DNA from: Mycolicibacterium monacense | GTDB taxonomy: Bacteria; Actinomycetota; Actinomycetes; Mycobacteriales; Mycobacteriaceae | Assembly (NCBI RefSeq): GCF_010731575.1 | Contig: NZ_AP022617.1 | Coordinates: forward strand, 4,526,001 to 4,590,000 | DNA: 64,000 bases | Direction of reading: 5' to 3' | In this document: positions 34,673-43,554 of the stretch, one piece after another | Numbering within the stretch: position 1 is the first letter of the stretch | Layout: every line of letters starts with the position of its first letter | Position numbers and translations under genes: made by a program | The notes under the pieces: model-generated | What the model was told of the DNA's origin: nothing | What the model saw: only the letters and a program-made list of their open reading frames with translations | Database searches by the model: none

Positions 34673-35454
34673 CCGCCGACATGAGCGGTCCGTTGCGCAT
34701 CACGACGACCGCAGCCATTCAGGTGTGGACGATCGATCTGCCGCACGTCGGCAATGCGATCACCGACGACGGCTTCATCGCCGCGTTCGAGGCCGCGGTC
34801 CACGCCGTCAACGCCGACAACGCGATTCGTGCCGTCATCCTCACCGGTGAGGGCAAGATCTTCTCCGCCGGCGGCAACGTGAAGGAGATGGCGGACCGGC
34901 AGGGCATGTTCGGCCTGGAGCCGCTCGATCAGCGGCGCGCATACCTCGACGGCATCCAGCGCATTCCCCGTGCGCTCGAGCGGCTCGAGGTGCCGTTGAT
35001 CGCCGCGGTCAACGGGGCCGCGGTCGGCGCCGGGTGTGACCTGGCGATGATGTGCGACATCCGGATCGCCTCCGACCGTGCGTCGTTCGCCGAGAGCTTC
35101 GTACAGGTCGGGCTCATCCCCGGGGACGGTGGCACCTGGTTCCTGCCGCGGGCGGTCGGATATGCGCGCGCCGCGGAGATGACGCTGACCGGGGACCGCA
35201 TCGACGCGGCCACGGCGGCGGAGTGGGGCATGGTCAGCCGCGTCGTTCCGCACGAGGATCTTCTCGCCGAAGCGCAGGCGCTCGCCGAGCGCATCACGAA
35301 GAACCCCGCTCACGTCCTGCGGATGGCCAAGCGCCTCCTACAGGAATCGCGGACCGGTTCCCTGGAGTCGACGCTCGGAATGGCCGCGGCGATGCAACCA
35401 CTCGCCCATCGCGATGCCGAACACGAGCGGCGCATCAGCCGGTGGCGGAGTTGA
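34669..35454 (+). CDS. Enoyl-CoA hydratase/isomerase (crotonase) family protein
   Basis: A 261-residue crotonase. The oxyanion-hole strands are KIFSAGGNVKEM and AAVNGAAVGAGCDLAMMCDIRIAS. The first classical glutamate is aspartate here (GAGCD), while a glutamate remains in FAESFVQVGLIPGDGG, so the enzyme may isomerise or hydrolyse rather than hydrate. It ends the FadD operon and would act on the CoA ester made there. An internal ATG at 34681 is a possible alternative start. Confidence 0.87.
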   Translation: MTADMSGPLRITTTAAIQVWTIDLPHVGNAITDDGFIAAFEAAVHAVNADNAIRAVILTGEGKIFSAGGNVKEMADRQGMFGLEPLDQRRAYLDGIQRIPRALERLEVPLIAAVNGAAVGAGCDLAMMCDIRIASDRASFAESFVQVGLIPGDGGTWFLPRAVGYARAAEMTLTGDRIDAATAAEWGMVSRVVPHEDLLAEAQALAERITKNPAHVLRMAKRLLQESRTGSLESTLGMAAAMQPLAHRDAEHERRISRWRS

Positions 35455-35456
35455 CG

Positions 35457-35475
35457 TGTTCCGCTGACCGGACAG
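35457..35475. promoter_or_regulatory. Steroid-cluster operator, SnoaL-operon promoter
   Basis: TGTTCCGCTGACCGGACAG matches 15 of 18 positions, with a perfect left half. It begins 2 nt after the hydratase stop; 28 nt further lies TTGACT (35504-35509), then 7 nt to ATG 35517. It starts a new transcription unit within a run of same-strand genes. Confidence 0.75.
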
Positions 35476-35516
35476 CCCGGGTGTCATCCGGGCCGCCCGC
35501 CGGTTGACTGACCGCC

Positions 35517-35999
35517 ATGAGCAACGAGATCGCGCTGTCGGAACTGCAGGAGTTCGTCGCCGGCTTCTGGTACCACTACGACGAAGCCCATTACGACGAC
35601 ATGGCGGCGGCCTACGCCGACGACATCCGGTACATCAGCCGCAGCGAGTCCGGCGCCAGCCCCTTCGAGGAGCTGATGTCACCGGAGCTGGTCGGCCGGG
35701 AGGCGGTCATGGAGTGGCTGTCCGAGCACCGCAAGCAGAGCCCCTACCCGTTGCGCCACCACGCCACCAACCTGCACCGCACCGGTACCGACGGTGACGT
35801 GACCCGCGCCCGCTTCTACATCTTCGTGAACCAGATCGCGAACTACGTGCCGTTCGCGGTGTCCAGCGGCGTCGCCGAGGTGGCCGTGCGGCGCGGCGCA
35901 GGCGGGCTGGAGTTCACCGAGATGGAGGTCATCCTCGACACCACCAATTCGGTTCTGCTGTCCGAGTATTCAGCCGACCCCGCCGCCGCGGGCGCCTGA
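35517..35999 (+). CDS. SnoaL-like/NTF2-fold protein
   Basis: A 160-residue protein of the SnoaL/ring-hydroxylating-dioxygenase-beta fold: LQEFVAGFWYHYDEAHYDDMAAAYADD, then mixed strands ending VILDTTNSVLL. Such cone-shaped proteins act as isomerases, dehydratases or binding partners; KstI-type ketosteroid isomerases use the same fold, but the diagnostic Asp/Tyr pair cannot be assigned here. It heads the operon with two SDRs, a KstD-like enzyme and an esterase. Confidence 0.78.
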   Translation: MSNEIALSELQEFVAGFWYHYDEAHYDDMAAAYADDIRYISRSESGASPFEELMSPELVGREAVMEWLSEHRKQSPYPLRHHATNLHRTGTDGDVTRARFYIFVNQIANYVPFAVSSGVAEVAVRRGAGGLEFTEMEVILDTTNSVLLSEYSADPAAAGA

Positions 36000-36003
36000 G
36001 GTC

Positions 36004-36864
36004 GTGAACGCCGGGCAGACCTTCGGCGGCGGTGTCGCGGTCATCACGGGGGCGGGCGCCGGCATCGGCGCCGGGCTGGCGCGCCACGCCGCCCGCCTGG
36101 GCATGACGGTGGTGCTCGCCGACGTCGACGGCGACGCGATCGCCGCGCTGCGCGACGAACTGTCGGACCAGGGCGCCACCGCTTTCGACATGGTCTGCGA
36201 CGTCAGGGATTTCGCGGCCGTCGAGGAGCTGGCGCAACGCACCTACCGCGACATCGGCCCGGTGCGCCTGCTCGTCAACAACGCCGGCGTCGAACAGTTC
36301 GGCTACCTGTGGGACACCCCGGTCGAGAACTGGCAGCGTGTCGTCGACATCAACGTCAGCGGCGTCTTCCACGGTGTCCGGGCATTCCTGCCGATGATGA
36401 TCGAGGCGCGCACCCCGGCGTGGGTGTGGAATCTCAGCTCGATCGGCGGCGTCGCCGTCGTCCCCCTGCAGGCGCCCTACATCATGAGCAAACACGCCGT
36501 GCTCGCCCTGACGGAGTGCCTGGCGCTCGAAGTCCAACTGGCCGAACACGACCACATCCACGTGCAGGCGGTGCTGCCCGGCGCGGTCACGTCCAACATC
36601 TTCGAGTCGGCGGGCGGCGTCACGGACGGGGACGTCGGCGCGGCAGAGTCCCAGCGGCTGGCGATGCTCGACATCAAGGCGGCCGCGATGGACCCCCTGG
36701 CCGCGGCAGAGGTGGTGTTCGACCAGGCCGCCGACGGCCGGTTCTACCTGCTCACGCAGCCCGAGTACGTCGGAAACGCGATGGCCGAACGCGCCGATGT
36801 GCTGACCACGCAGCGGGCACCGCTGCTGCGCACCAAACCGCGTTACGACCCCGCACAGCACTGA
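36004..36864 (+). CDS. SDR family oxidoreductase
   Basis: A 286-residue SDR with TGAGAGIGAGLARHA (from residue 15), acidic VLADVDGDA suited to NAD(H), NNAGVEQFG, catalytic serine in WNLSSIGG and Y-x-x-x-K in YIMSK. GTG 36004 is only 4 nt after the SnoaL stop, so the two are tightly coupled. Likely a hydroxysteroid or hydroxyacyl dehydrogenase; the substrate is unknown. Confidence 0.86.
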   Translation: MNAGQTFGGGVAVITGAGAGIGAGLARHAARLGMTVVLADVDGDAIAALRDELSDQGATAFDMVCDVRDFAAVEELAQRTYRDIGPVRLLVNNAGVEQFGYLWDTPVENWQRVVDINVSGVFHGVRAFLPMMIEARTPAWVWNLSSIGGVAVVPLQAPYIMSKHAVLALTECLALEVQLAEHDHIHVQAVLPGAVTSNIFESAGGVTDGDVGAAESQRLAMLDIKAAAMDPLAAAEVVFDQAADGRFYLLTQPEYVGNAMAERADVLTTQRAPLLRTKPRYDPAQH

Positions 36865-36875
36865 GAGGACTTCGG

Positions 36876-37664
36876 GTGCGCATCACCGACAGGGTGTTCG
36901 TCGTGACCGGTGCCGGTAACGGTATGGGCCGGCAGGTGACGCTCGACCTCCTGCGCCGGGGTGCGCTGGTCGCGGCGGCCGACGTCGACGAAGTGGGACT
37001 GACCGGCACGGCACGGCTCGCGATGGCCGGGACCCGGCTGTCCACCCACGTTCTCGACGTCACGGACAGGGACGCGGTCGCCGCCATGCCGGGCCGGGTG
37101 GTCGACGTCCACGGCCGAGTCGACGGGCTGGTCAACATCGCCGGCGTCATCCACCGGTTCGCGCCGTTCATCGAGCTGCCCCCGGAGACAGCCGATCGCA
37201 TCATGGCCGTCAACTTCGCCGGCACGGTCGACATGTGCCGCGCGTTCCTGCCCGTCCTCCTGGCCCGCCCGGAGGCGAACCTGACGAACATGTCGAGCCT
37301 GTCGGCGTTGCTGCCCTTCGCCAGCCAGACGCTGTACAGCGCCAGCAAGGGCGCGGTCAAACAGTTCAGCGAAGGCCTCTACGCCGAGCTGTGCGATACG
37401 AATGTCCATGTGGTGACGGTCTTTCCGGGCAACGTCGCCACGGAGCTGACCAGTAACTCGGGTGTCGAGATGCTCGACGCCGGCGGTAAGAAGGTCCGGT
37501 CCACCACGCCGGAGGCGGCGGGCCGCAAGATCGTCGACGGCATCGCCGAGGACCGTTTCCGGGTACTCATCGGTGCCGACGCACACAGCCTCGACGTGCT
37601 GGCGCGGGTGTCGGCGAAACGCACCACCAGGTTGGTCGCCAAACAGATCAAGTCGGTGCTGTGA
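36876..37664 (+). CDS. SDR family oxidoreductase
   Basis: A 262-residue SDR with TGAGNGMGRQVTLDLL (from residue 11), AAADVDEVGL, IAGVIHRF, serine in NMSSLSAL and Y-x-x-x-K in YSASK. The C-terminal region is basic and helical (RVSAKRTTRLVAKQIKSVL), which in related enzymes mediates membrane contact. GTG 36876 follows GAGAGGAC. It overlaps the next flavoprotein gene by 4 nt. Confidence 0.86.
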   Translation: MRITDRVFVVTGAGNGMGRQVTLDLLRRGALVAAADVDEVGLTGTARLAMAGTRLSTHVLDVTDRDAVAAMPGRVVDVHGRVDGLVNIAGVIHRFAPFIELPPETADRIMAVNFAGTVDMCRAFLPVLLARPEANLTNMSSLSALLPFASQTLYSASKGAVKQFSEGLYAELCDTNVHVVTVFPGNVATELTSNSGVEMLDAGGKKVRSTTPEAAGRKIVDGIAEDRFRVLIGADAHSLDVLARVSAKRTTRLVAKQIKSVL

Positions 37665-37702
37665 ACTACGGTGCCATGAACTTCGGTGCCATGAACTACG
37701 AC
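37661..37702 (+). repeat. 15-bp tandem repeat carrying three in-frame start codons
   Basis: The sequence (G/A)TGAACT(A/T)CGGTGCC is repeated in tandem, encoding MNYGA-MNFGA-MNYD. Each unit begins with a possible initiation codon at the 5' end of the KstD-like gene. Confidence 0.7.
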
Positions 37703-39280
37703 GTCATCGTCGTCGGATTCGGCGCAGCCGGTGCGGCAGCCGCGATCGAGGCCGCCGACCGTGGCGCACGCGTGCTCGTGCTCGACCGCGGTTACGGCGG
37801 CGGTGCGACGGCGTTGTCCGGCGGGATCGTCTACGCCGGCGGCGGCACCGCCGAACAGCACGCCGGCGGCTACCACGACAGCGTCGAGGACATGCGGGCC
37901 TACCTCGAGTCCGAAGTCGGCGACTCCGTGTCCGGCGAGACACTGGACCGGTTCTGCCGGCAGAGCCCGGCGATGATCGAGTGGCTCAAGGCGCAGGGGG
38001 TCGAGTTCCGCGGCGGCGAGGTGCCCACCTACAAGACCTCGTATCCGACCGACGACTTCTACCTGTACTACTCCGGCAACGAGAAGGCCTATCCGTACGC
38101 AGGCCGCGCCCGGCCGGTACCGCGCGGCCACCGCGTCCTCGCGCGCGGAATGAGTTCCGGCAAGGTCCTGTTCGACCGCCTCGCCCGATCGGCGAGACAC
38201 AAAGGCGTGGAATTCATCCCCCTGGCCCAGGTGCACAGCCTCATCCAGGATGACGACGGCCGCATCGCCGGTGTCCGCTACCGCGCGTTGGATCCGGCGC
38301 ACCCGAACGCGCGCAAGCACAAGGTGCTGACCAAGCTCACCGGGAAGGCGGGCACCTGGATGCCCGGACTGGTCGAGGGCCTCGTCGCGCGCGCGGAGGA
38401 GATGCGCACCGGTGCTTCCGTGGACGCGGAGGCCCGCGCACCCGCGGTGATCCTCGCGGCGGGAGGCTTCGTCCACAACCGAGAGTGGATGCAGGCCCAC
38501 GCACCGCAGTTCATGAAGGTGTCCCCGCTGGGAACCGTCGGCGACGACGGCACCGGCATAGCGCTGGGGCTCGCCGCCGGCGGGGTGACCGGCAAGATGG
38601 ACAATGTGACGGCCTGGCGATTCCTCTCGCCGCCGAGCGCGTTCCTCGAGGGGCTCACCGTCGGGGCGGATGGACGGCGCATCGCCAACGAGGACCTCTA
38701 CGGCGCCACCCACGGCAACGTGCTGATGCGTGACTTCGGTGGCACCGGATGGGCGATCTACGACGCGCAAACGTGGCGGAAGGTGAAAAGCCAGATCCGC
38801 ACCCAGACCCAGATCTTCCAACGCCTGCAGCTGATCTACCTGTTCACGATCGGCCACAAGAAGGCCGCCTCGATCGAGGACCTCGCCGCCGAGAACGGGA
38901 TCGACGCCGAAGGCCTGCGACGCACGGTCGACGAGTACCACCGCGGCCTCGCCAATGGTGCCGGGGATCCCGCACACAAGGACCCCGAACTCTGTCCGCC
39001 GCTGCTCACCCCGCCGTTCTACTCGATCGACATCTCGGCCGACTCCTCGATGTTCTTCCCGATTCCCGGCCTGACCCTCGGCGGCCTGCTGGTCGACGAG
39101 AGCACCGGCGAAATACTGGGTGTCGATGGGGAATCGGTGCCGGGTCTGTACGCCGCCGGACGCAACGCGGTGGGCGTGTGCTCCAACAGCTACGTCAGCG
39201 GGCTGTCCCTCGCCGACTGCATCTTCAGCGGTCGGCGCGCGGGCGCGCACGCCGCGGACGGATTGGGACAGCCACGGTGA
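37661..39280 (+). CDS. KstD-like FAD-dependent dehydrogenase
   Basis: A 539-residue flavoprotein with the FAD loop VVGFGAAGAAAAIEAAD, GGGATALSGGIVYAGGGT, and the C-terminal clamp YAAGRNAVGVCSNSYVSGLSLAD. It is most like the 23293 flavoprotein, not the classical KstD at 46425. Three in-frame start codons occur at 15-nt spacing (GTG 37661, ATG 37676, ATG 37691); the last, just before the FAD strand, may be the main one. The outer GTG is listed because of the GTGA coupling with the preceding SDR. Confidence 0.82.
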   Translation: MNYGAMNFGAMNYDVIVVGFGAAGAAAAIEAADRGARVLVLDRGYGGGATALSGGIVYAGGGTAEQHAGGYHDSVEDMRAYLESEVGDSVSGETLDRFCRQSPAMIEWLKAQGVEFRGGEVPTYKTSYPTDDFYLYYSGNEKAYPYAGRARPVPRGHRVLARGMSSGKVLFDRLARSARHKGVEFIPLAQVHSLIQDDDGRIAGVRYRALDPAHPNARKHKVLTKLTGKAGTWMPGLVEGLVARAEEMRTGASVDAEARAPAVILAAGGFVHNREWMQAHAPQFMKVSPLGTVGDDGTGIALGLAAGGVTGKMDNVTAWRFLSPPSAFLEGLTVGADGRRIANEDLYGATHGNVLMRDFGGTGWAIYDAQTWRKVKSQIRTQTQIFQRLQLIYLFTIGHKKAASIEDLAAENGIDAEGLRRTVDEYHRGLANGAGDPAHKDPELCPPLLTPPFYSIDISADSSMFFPIPGLTLGGLLVDESTGEILGVDGESVPGLYAAGRNAVGVCSNSYVSGLSLADCIFSGRRAGAHAADGLGQPR

Positions 39281-40227
39281 CCGTGCCCGGACTCGATCCC
39301 GACGCCGCCGCGCGTGTCGCCTCGTTCGGCGCCATCCCACCGATGCGCGAGCGTGGGCTGGACGCGGTGCGGCGCGCCGTGGAGGCGACGCCCCACCCCG
39401 ATGACACGCCCGAGATGGCGGACGTCGATGACCTGTCGATTCCCGGCCCGGCGCAACCGATTCCGGTGCGGATCTATCGGCCGACCGACGACGACTCGGC
39501 ACCGGTGCTGGTCTACTTCCACGGCGGCGGCATGGTCATGGGGTCGAACCGCTCGTTCGAACCGCTCGCCCGGGCTCTGGCGGCACACAGCGGTGCGACG
39601 GTGGTCTCCGTCGAGTACCGACTGGCCCCCGAGGCACCGGCGCCCGCCCAATTCGACGACGCCTACGCCGCCACCGTCTGGGTGGCCGGCAATGCCGAGG
39701 TGATTCGAGTGGACGCTTCCCGGCTCGCCGTCGTAGGTGACAGTGCCGGCGGATCGCTGGCAGCGGCGGTCGCGCTGGCGGCCCGCGACCGTGGCGGCCC
39801 GTCGATCCTCTGCCAGGTCCTGCTGTACCCGGGCCTGGACCGGGACATGACCTGCGAGTCGATCCAGCTGCTGGCCGACGCGCCGATGCTGACCCGCGCC
39901 GACATCGACTACATGCACGAACTGGCCGACCAGGGCGCCGCCGTTCCCCCGGATCAGTACCGATTCCCGGCGCTGGCAACAGATCTCACCGGTCTGCCAC
40001 CGGCGATCGTTGTGACGGCCGGATGCGACCCGATCCGCGACTGGGGTGAGCGGTACGCAACCCGGTTACGCGACGCCGGCGTGCAGACCACCCAGACGCG
40101 CTATCCCGGCGCGTATCACGGATTCCTGATGCGCTCGGACGCCACCGCCAGGGGTCGGCTGGCCATCGCAGAGACCGGCGCGCTGCTGCGGGCCAAGTTC
40201 GCCTATCCGGTTCCAGTCTCCCGATGA
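39277..40227 (+). CDS. HSL-family alpha/beta hydrolase (esterase)
   Basis: A 316-residue esterase with oxyanion HGGG (82-85), nucleophile S156 in GDSAGG, acid in AGCDPIRDWG and histidine in GAYHGF. It is a distant paralogue of the 25787 esterase. The GTG start overlaps the flavoprotein stop (GTGA), so it ends the SnoaL operon. The likely role is hydrolysis of a steroid ester or a BVMO-made lactone. Confidence 0.88.
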   Translation: MTVPGLDPDAAARVASFGAIPPMRERGLDAVRRAVEATPHPDDTPEMADVDDLSIPGPAQPIPVRIYRPTDDDSAPVLVYFHGGGMVMGSNRSFEPLARALAAHSGATVVSVEYRLAPEAPAPAQFDDAYAATVWVAGNAEVIRVDASRLAVVGDSAGGSLAAAVALAARDRGGPSILCQVLLYPGLDRDMTCESIQLLADAPMLTRADIDYMHELADQGAAVPPDQYRFPALATDLTGLPPAIVVTAGCDPIRDWGERYATRLRDAGVQTTQTRYPGAYHGFLMRSDATARGRLAIAETGALLRAKFAYPVPVSR

Positions 40228-40235
40228 CCGGAAAG
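40217..40235. promoter_or_regulatory. Steroid-cluster operator upstream of the 2OG-like gene (weaker copy)
   Basis: TCTCCCGATGACCGGAAAG matches 13 of 18 positions and overlaps the esterase 3' end. CAGAAT follows after exactly 28 nt (40264-40269), then a 49-nt leader with the RBS AAGGAGAG before ATG 40319. Confidence 0.5.
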
Positions 40236-40318
40236 CGGCCGTCGGGGACACCACGGACGGACGCAGAATCTAGACAACCCAGTGCGCCGTGCGCGCCGAT
40301 GAATGAAGGAGAGATTCG

Positions 40319-41395
40319 ATGCTCACTGATGATCGGCGGTTGGCGCTGTCCGACGTCCTGCGCCCCGCGTCACCGCCGCGTGAGGTCGACGACATCTACA
40401 CCGACGACCAGCGGGAGCGGCTACTGGATGTCGTGCGCACGCAGGGGCCGTGGAAGCTGATCATCGCCCAGCATTTCGCATCGGCCGAGGAACTGATGGC
40501 CACCATGAGCGGCGCGTTCCCCGAAGGGTTCGAACCGTCGCTCGATCTGTTCCTGACCCCGACGTTCCGGGGTTACCTGGCGAACTACGGCACGGTGCTC
40601 TACCCCGAATTGCACGACTGCTTCTACAACGAGCAGTTCCTGGCTCACGCCAAGAGTTACTGGAACGCCGAGTACGCGAAGCCGGAAATGATGCTGTTCA
40701 ACATCAACGGTCCGTGCGCCAACCGCGACCCCGGGCACCTCGACTCCCCCAGCTTCCGCGGGGTGCGCCACGAGAACGCCCCCACCTGGCTGACGAGCGT
40801 GATGGGCAAATCCGGTCTGTTCCAGGACCATCTGATCAAGATGGCGCAGGTGATCACCTGGTTCTCGCTCGACGAGGGCAGCGGTTTCACCTACTGGCCA
40901 GAGGGCCCGCTCAAGGCGCCGCAGCGCCTGCTTCCGCCGGTGTACAACCGCGGCGTGGTGGTGCAGAACGAGATGATGGTCCACCGCGGTGAGGCCAACG
41001 GCCCGCTCGAGCAGCAGACCCCCGCGGGCCTGGCATTCGACACGGTGTTCACGGGGGATCCGTCCGATCGCGACCACTGGGTTCTGAAGAACGGTGACGA
41101 CGTGATCGCCCGCCACCACACCGACGAACTGCGGTTCCTGGTCCACTGGTCGGCAGAGGTGTTCTCCGACTACGACGAGCTCAAGAAGAACATGGACCAC
41201 TCCGACGACCTGACCATCGAGCAGGCGATCGACACCCTGGTCAAAGACGTCAACGCGCAGGGTATTTCGCTGAAGATGCCCGACAATCCGCTGCACGACC
41301 CGCAGTTCATCGCCACGCTCAATGCGGCGTACGACCTCGGAGGTCCGGCGGCCTACCCGGAGGAAGCCCCGCTGTCGGCGTTCCAGCTCGCCTGA
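40319..41395 (+). CDS. Hypothetical protein, possible Fe(II)/2-oxoglutarate oxygenase
   Basis: A 358-residue soluble protein with no sure family. It has H140-L-D142 and, 80 residues on, H222 in MMVHRGEANGP, which together fit the H-x-D...H facial triad of Fe(II)/2OG oxygenases; the second part resembles the distal-His region of PhyH enzymes. An arginine that would bind 2OG cannot be assigned. Strong RBS (AAGGAGAG) before ATG 40319. A regulon operator upstream suggests a role in steroid breakdown, perhaps a hydroxylation. Treat the oxygenase call as inference. Confidence 0.6.
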   Translation: MLTDDRRLALSDVLRPASPPREVDDIYTDDQRERLLDVVRTQGPWKLIIAQHFASAEELMATMSGAFPEGFEPSLDLFLTPTFRGYLANYGTVLYPELHDCFYNEQFLAHAKSYWNAEYAKPEMMLFNINGPCANRDPGHLDSPSFRGVRHENAPTWLTSVMGKSGLFQDHLIKMAQVITWFSLDEGSGFTYWPEGPLKAPQRLLPPVYNRGVVVQNEMMVHRGEANGPLEQQTPAGLAFDTVFTGDPSDRDHWVLKNGDDVIARHHTDELRFLVHWSAEVFSDYDELKKNMDHSDDLTIEQAIDTLVKDVNAQGISLKMPDNPLHDPQFIATLNAAYDLGGPAAYPEEAPLSAFQLA

Positions 41396-41400
41396 CCGGC

Positions 41401-42636
41401 TCAAGCGGCTCGCGAGTCTCCCGCGGCGTCCGGAGGCGCGACACCGGGTGGTGACGGTGCGGTCGAGCGGTACACCGCACCGGTTGGCGTGGTGAATTCC
41501 GCCGTATGAGTTCCGGTTTCATCGATAGCGGCGGTGACCTGCCAGCCCGGGGCTTCTTTGGCGTAGTTGCATGCTTCGCACTCGCCGAGCCCGTTGAGCG
41601 CGCTGGTCGGTCCGCCGGCGCGGTGTGGCCGTGCGTGGTCGTGGTGGCGGATCGGGGCGTTGCAGTACGGGGTACGGCAGGTCTGGTCGCGCAGGTCGAT
41701 GAACGTGGCCAAGCCCTTCGGGAAGCACCGTGACCGTGACTCCATCGCCACCAACGCACCTGAGCGCGGCCGGCGGTACAACCGGCGCAACGTGGCCTTC
41801 GACCGCTTGTCGGTGACCGCGGCGTCGACGAGGCGGCGGCCCGCCGCCGCGGGTACCGGACCATACCCGCTGATCACCGCCGGTTCCGGGTCGCCGCCGA
41901 GCAGCGCTTCGTCGGTGATCACCAGGTTCACCGCCACTGGGACGGCCACCTCGGCGGGGCAGCCGGTCACCCGCTCGACCAGCGTGTCGGCCATGACCTG
42001 ACCGCGGGACCGGTCGTCGAAGGTGGTGTCGGCCGACCGTTTGAGCGCGGCGTAGACCGCCACCCCCTGAGCAACCGGCAGCAGTGCCGTCACGTAGGTC
42101 ATCGTGTCCGGCGCCGGCCGGCACGTCACGGTGCGCTCCGAGGCCGCCCTGGCGGCCCGGTCGACCACCGCCTGAGGGTCGAGGCGGTAGGCGATCTTCT
42201 TCGCCTCGGCCTCGATGCGCTTGTCGCCCAGACCTTCCAGCGCGGCAACGTCCGTGCACAGTTCGGCGTCCAACATGCGCCGGTCCTCGACCGACAGGCA
42301 CGCCGATTCCCGGACGATCAACGTCGCCCGCCACTCCGACAGTGCACCGCACTCGAGTGCGGCCAGGGTGTGGGGCATCTCGTGGACCAGCGCTCGGGCG
42401 AATCCGAGGTGGCGGCCGCCCTTGTTCGGGCAGTCGTGCCGCGCCAGCGCCACCTCCGAGGCCAGACCGCGGCCTCGCTTGTTCGCCGGCACACCGGCCG
42501 CCGCCTCGGCGGCCCGGCGCTTCTCGTCCAGCAACGCGGTCGCGCGTGCCTGCGCAGCCGCCGCGGCGGACTTCGCCCGTTCCAGCGCCGCGATCCGCTC
42601 GATCAGCGCCGCCTCATCGATCTCTGTATCGACCAT
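41401..42636 (-). CDS. DUF222/HNH endonuclease, second copy
   Basis: A 411-residue protein with an N-terminal coiled helix (ERIAALERAKSAAAAAQARATAL), a DUF222 helical domain and a C-terminal HNH region: C320, C325, H331-H332-D-H334, C353 and C356 (GECEACNYAK). It is a different lineage from the 3948 gene and has no SOS box. ATG 42636 is used; an ATG at 42654 adds six residues. The gene interrupts the steroid cluster and may be an independent insertion; its function is unresolved. Confidence 0.83.
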   Translation of the reverse strand: MVDTEIDEAALIERIAALERAKSAAAAAQARATALLDEKRRAAEAAAGVPANKRGRGLASEVALARHDCPNKGGRHLGFARALVHEMPHTLAALECGALSEWRATLIVRESACLSVEDRRMLDAELCTDVAALEGLGDKRIEAEAKKIAYRLDPQAVVDRAARAASERTVTCRPAPDTMTYVTALLPVAQGVAVYAALKRSADTTFDDRSRGQVMADTLVERVTGCPAEVAVPVAVNLVITDEALLGGDPEPAVISGYGPVPAAAGRRLVDAAVTDKRSKATLRRLYRRPRSGALVAMESRSRCFPKGLATFIDLRDQTCRTPYCNAPIRHHDHARPHRAGGPTSALNGLGECEACNYAKEAPGWQVTAAIDETGTHTAEFTTPTGAVYRSTAPSPPGVAPPDAAGDSRAA

Positions 42637-42732
42637 GACACCGACGCTAAGCACGACCCCCGACGCGATTCCCTCGGCTGGGCCGAGTCATCCACAGCGC
42701 CGCTTCTATCCACAGGCACCGGCGCAGCCCGC

Positions 42733-43545
42733 TCAGCGGACCACCACGTCACTCGGCGTCCGGGGCGCGCCCAGCATTCCGCGGTGTGACACCGGCTGCC
42801 TGCCGCCCTCGTCGGTGATCCCGTAGCGCGCAGCCAGTTCCGCGCCGATCACGGTGTGCCCGCTCAGCGACTCGCGGGCCGGGTCACGGTAGAGCGCATC
42901 GATCACCCGACCGGTGAATTCGGGCGTCTCGGCGTGCTCGGCCATCGCGGCCAGCCCATCCGGATTACCGTCGAACGCACCGCGCAGTTTCTCGGTCAGC
43001 AGGATGCCCATCCAGATCGAGACGGTGTGCACCGGCGTACCGCGGAAGTCGACAGCCATATCGGCCGCCATCTTGTCGACACCCGCCTTCTGCGCGCCGT
43101 AGGCCGGACCGTGCATGTAGCACACCGATCCCGGCGAGGACGTGAACGCGATCAGTCCCCGGGGACCGCGCAGAAGCAGAGGCGCCGCGTACCAGGCCGC
43201 CACATAGGACGACCGCAATCCGACGTCGAGAATGTCGCCCAGCTCAACCGGCTTCTGCCAGAACGGGTCTCGACCCGTCAACGCGTCATGGACCGCGGCG
43301 GCGTTGTTGACCAGCAGGTCGAGCCGGCCGGCCTCGTCCTCCACCCGCGTGAACAAGGCGCCCACCGCCGCGTCGTCCCGGTGGTCGAGCGGCACCGCCA
43401 CCGAACCCTCGCCCAGACTGTCGACGGTGCGGCCGGTCAGGTACACCCGCCACCCGGCGGCGATGAGCGCCCGTGCGATACCGCGGCCCGCTCCGCGAGA
43501 AGCCCCGGTCACGACGGCCACCGGCGGATCGATGTGTTCGGTCAC
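42733..43545 (-). CDS. SDR family oxidoreductase
   Basis: A 270-residue SDR with TGASRGAGRGIARAL (from residue 14), a following arginine in YLTGRTVDSL for NADP(H), NNAAAV, serine in AFTSSPGS and Y-x-x-x-K in YGAQK. GTG 43545 lies 9 bp downstream of the small cysteine protein, so it is the third gene of the kshA operon. The role is probably redox of a steroid hydroxyl/keto group. Confidence 0.85.
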   Translation of the reverse strand: MTEHIDPPVAVVTGASRGAGRGIARALIAAGWRVYLTGRTVDSLGEGSVAVPLDHRDDAAVGALFTRVEDEAGRLDLLVNNAAAVHDALTGRDPFWQKPVELGDILDVGLRSSYVAAWYAAPLLLRGPRGLIAFTSSPGSVCYMHGPAYGAQKAGVDKMAADMAVDFRGTPVHTVSIWMGILLTEKLRGAFDGNPDGLAAMAEHAETPEFTGRVIDALYRDPARESLSGHTVIGAELAARYGITDEGGRQPVSHRGMLGAPRTPSDVVVR

Positions 43546-43554
43546 CAGGCGAGA

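Noticed and set aside
42725..42743. Operator-like CAGCCCGCTCAGCGGACCA near the second HNH gene
   Set aside because: Matches 13 of 18 positions but overlaps an SDR stop codon, has no -10 hexamer at 27-29 nt in either direction, and would control an HNH gene. Probably chance.
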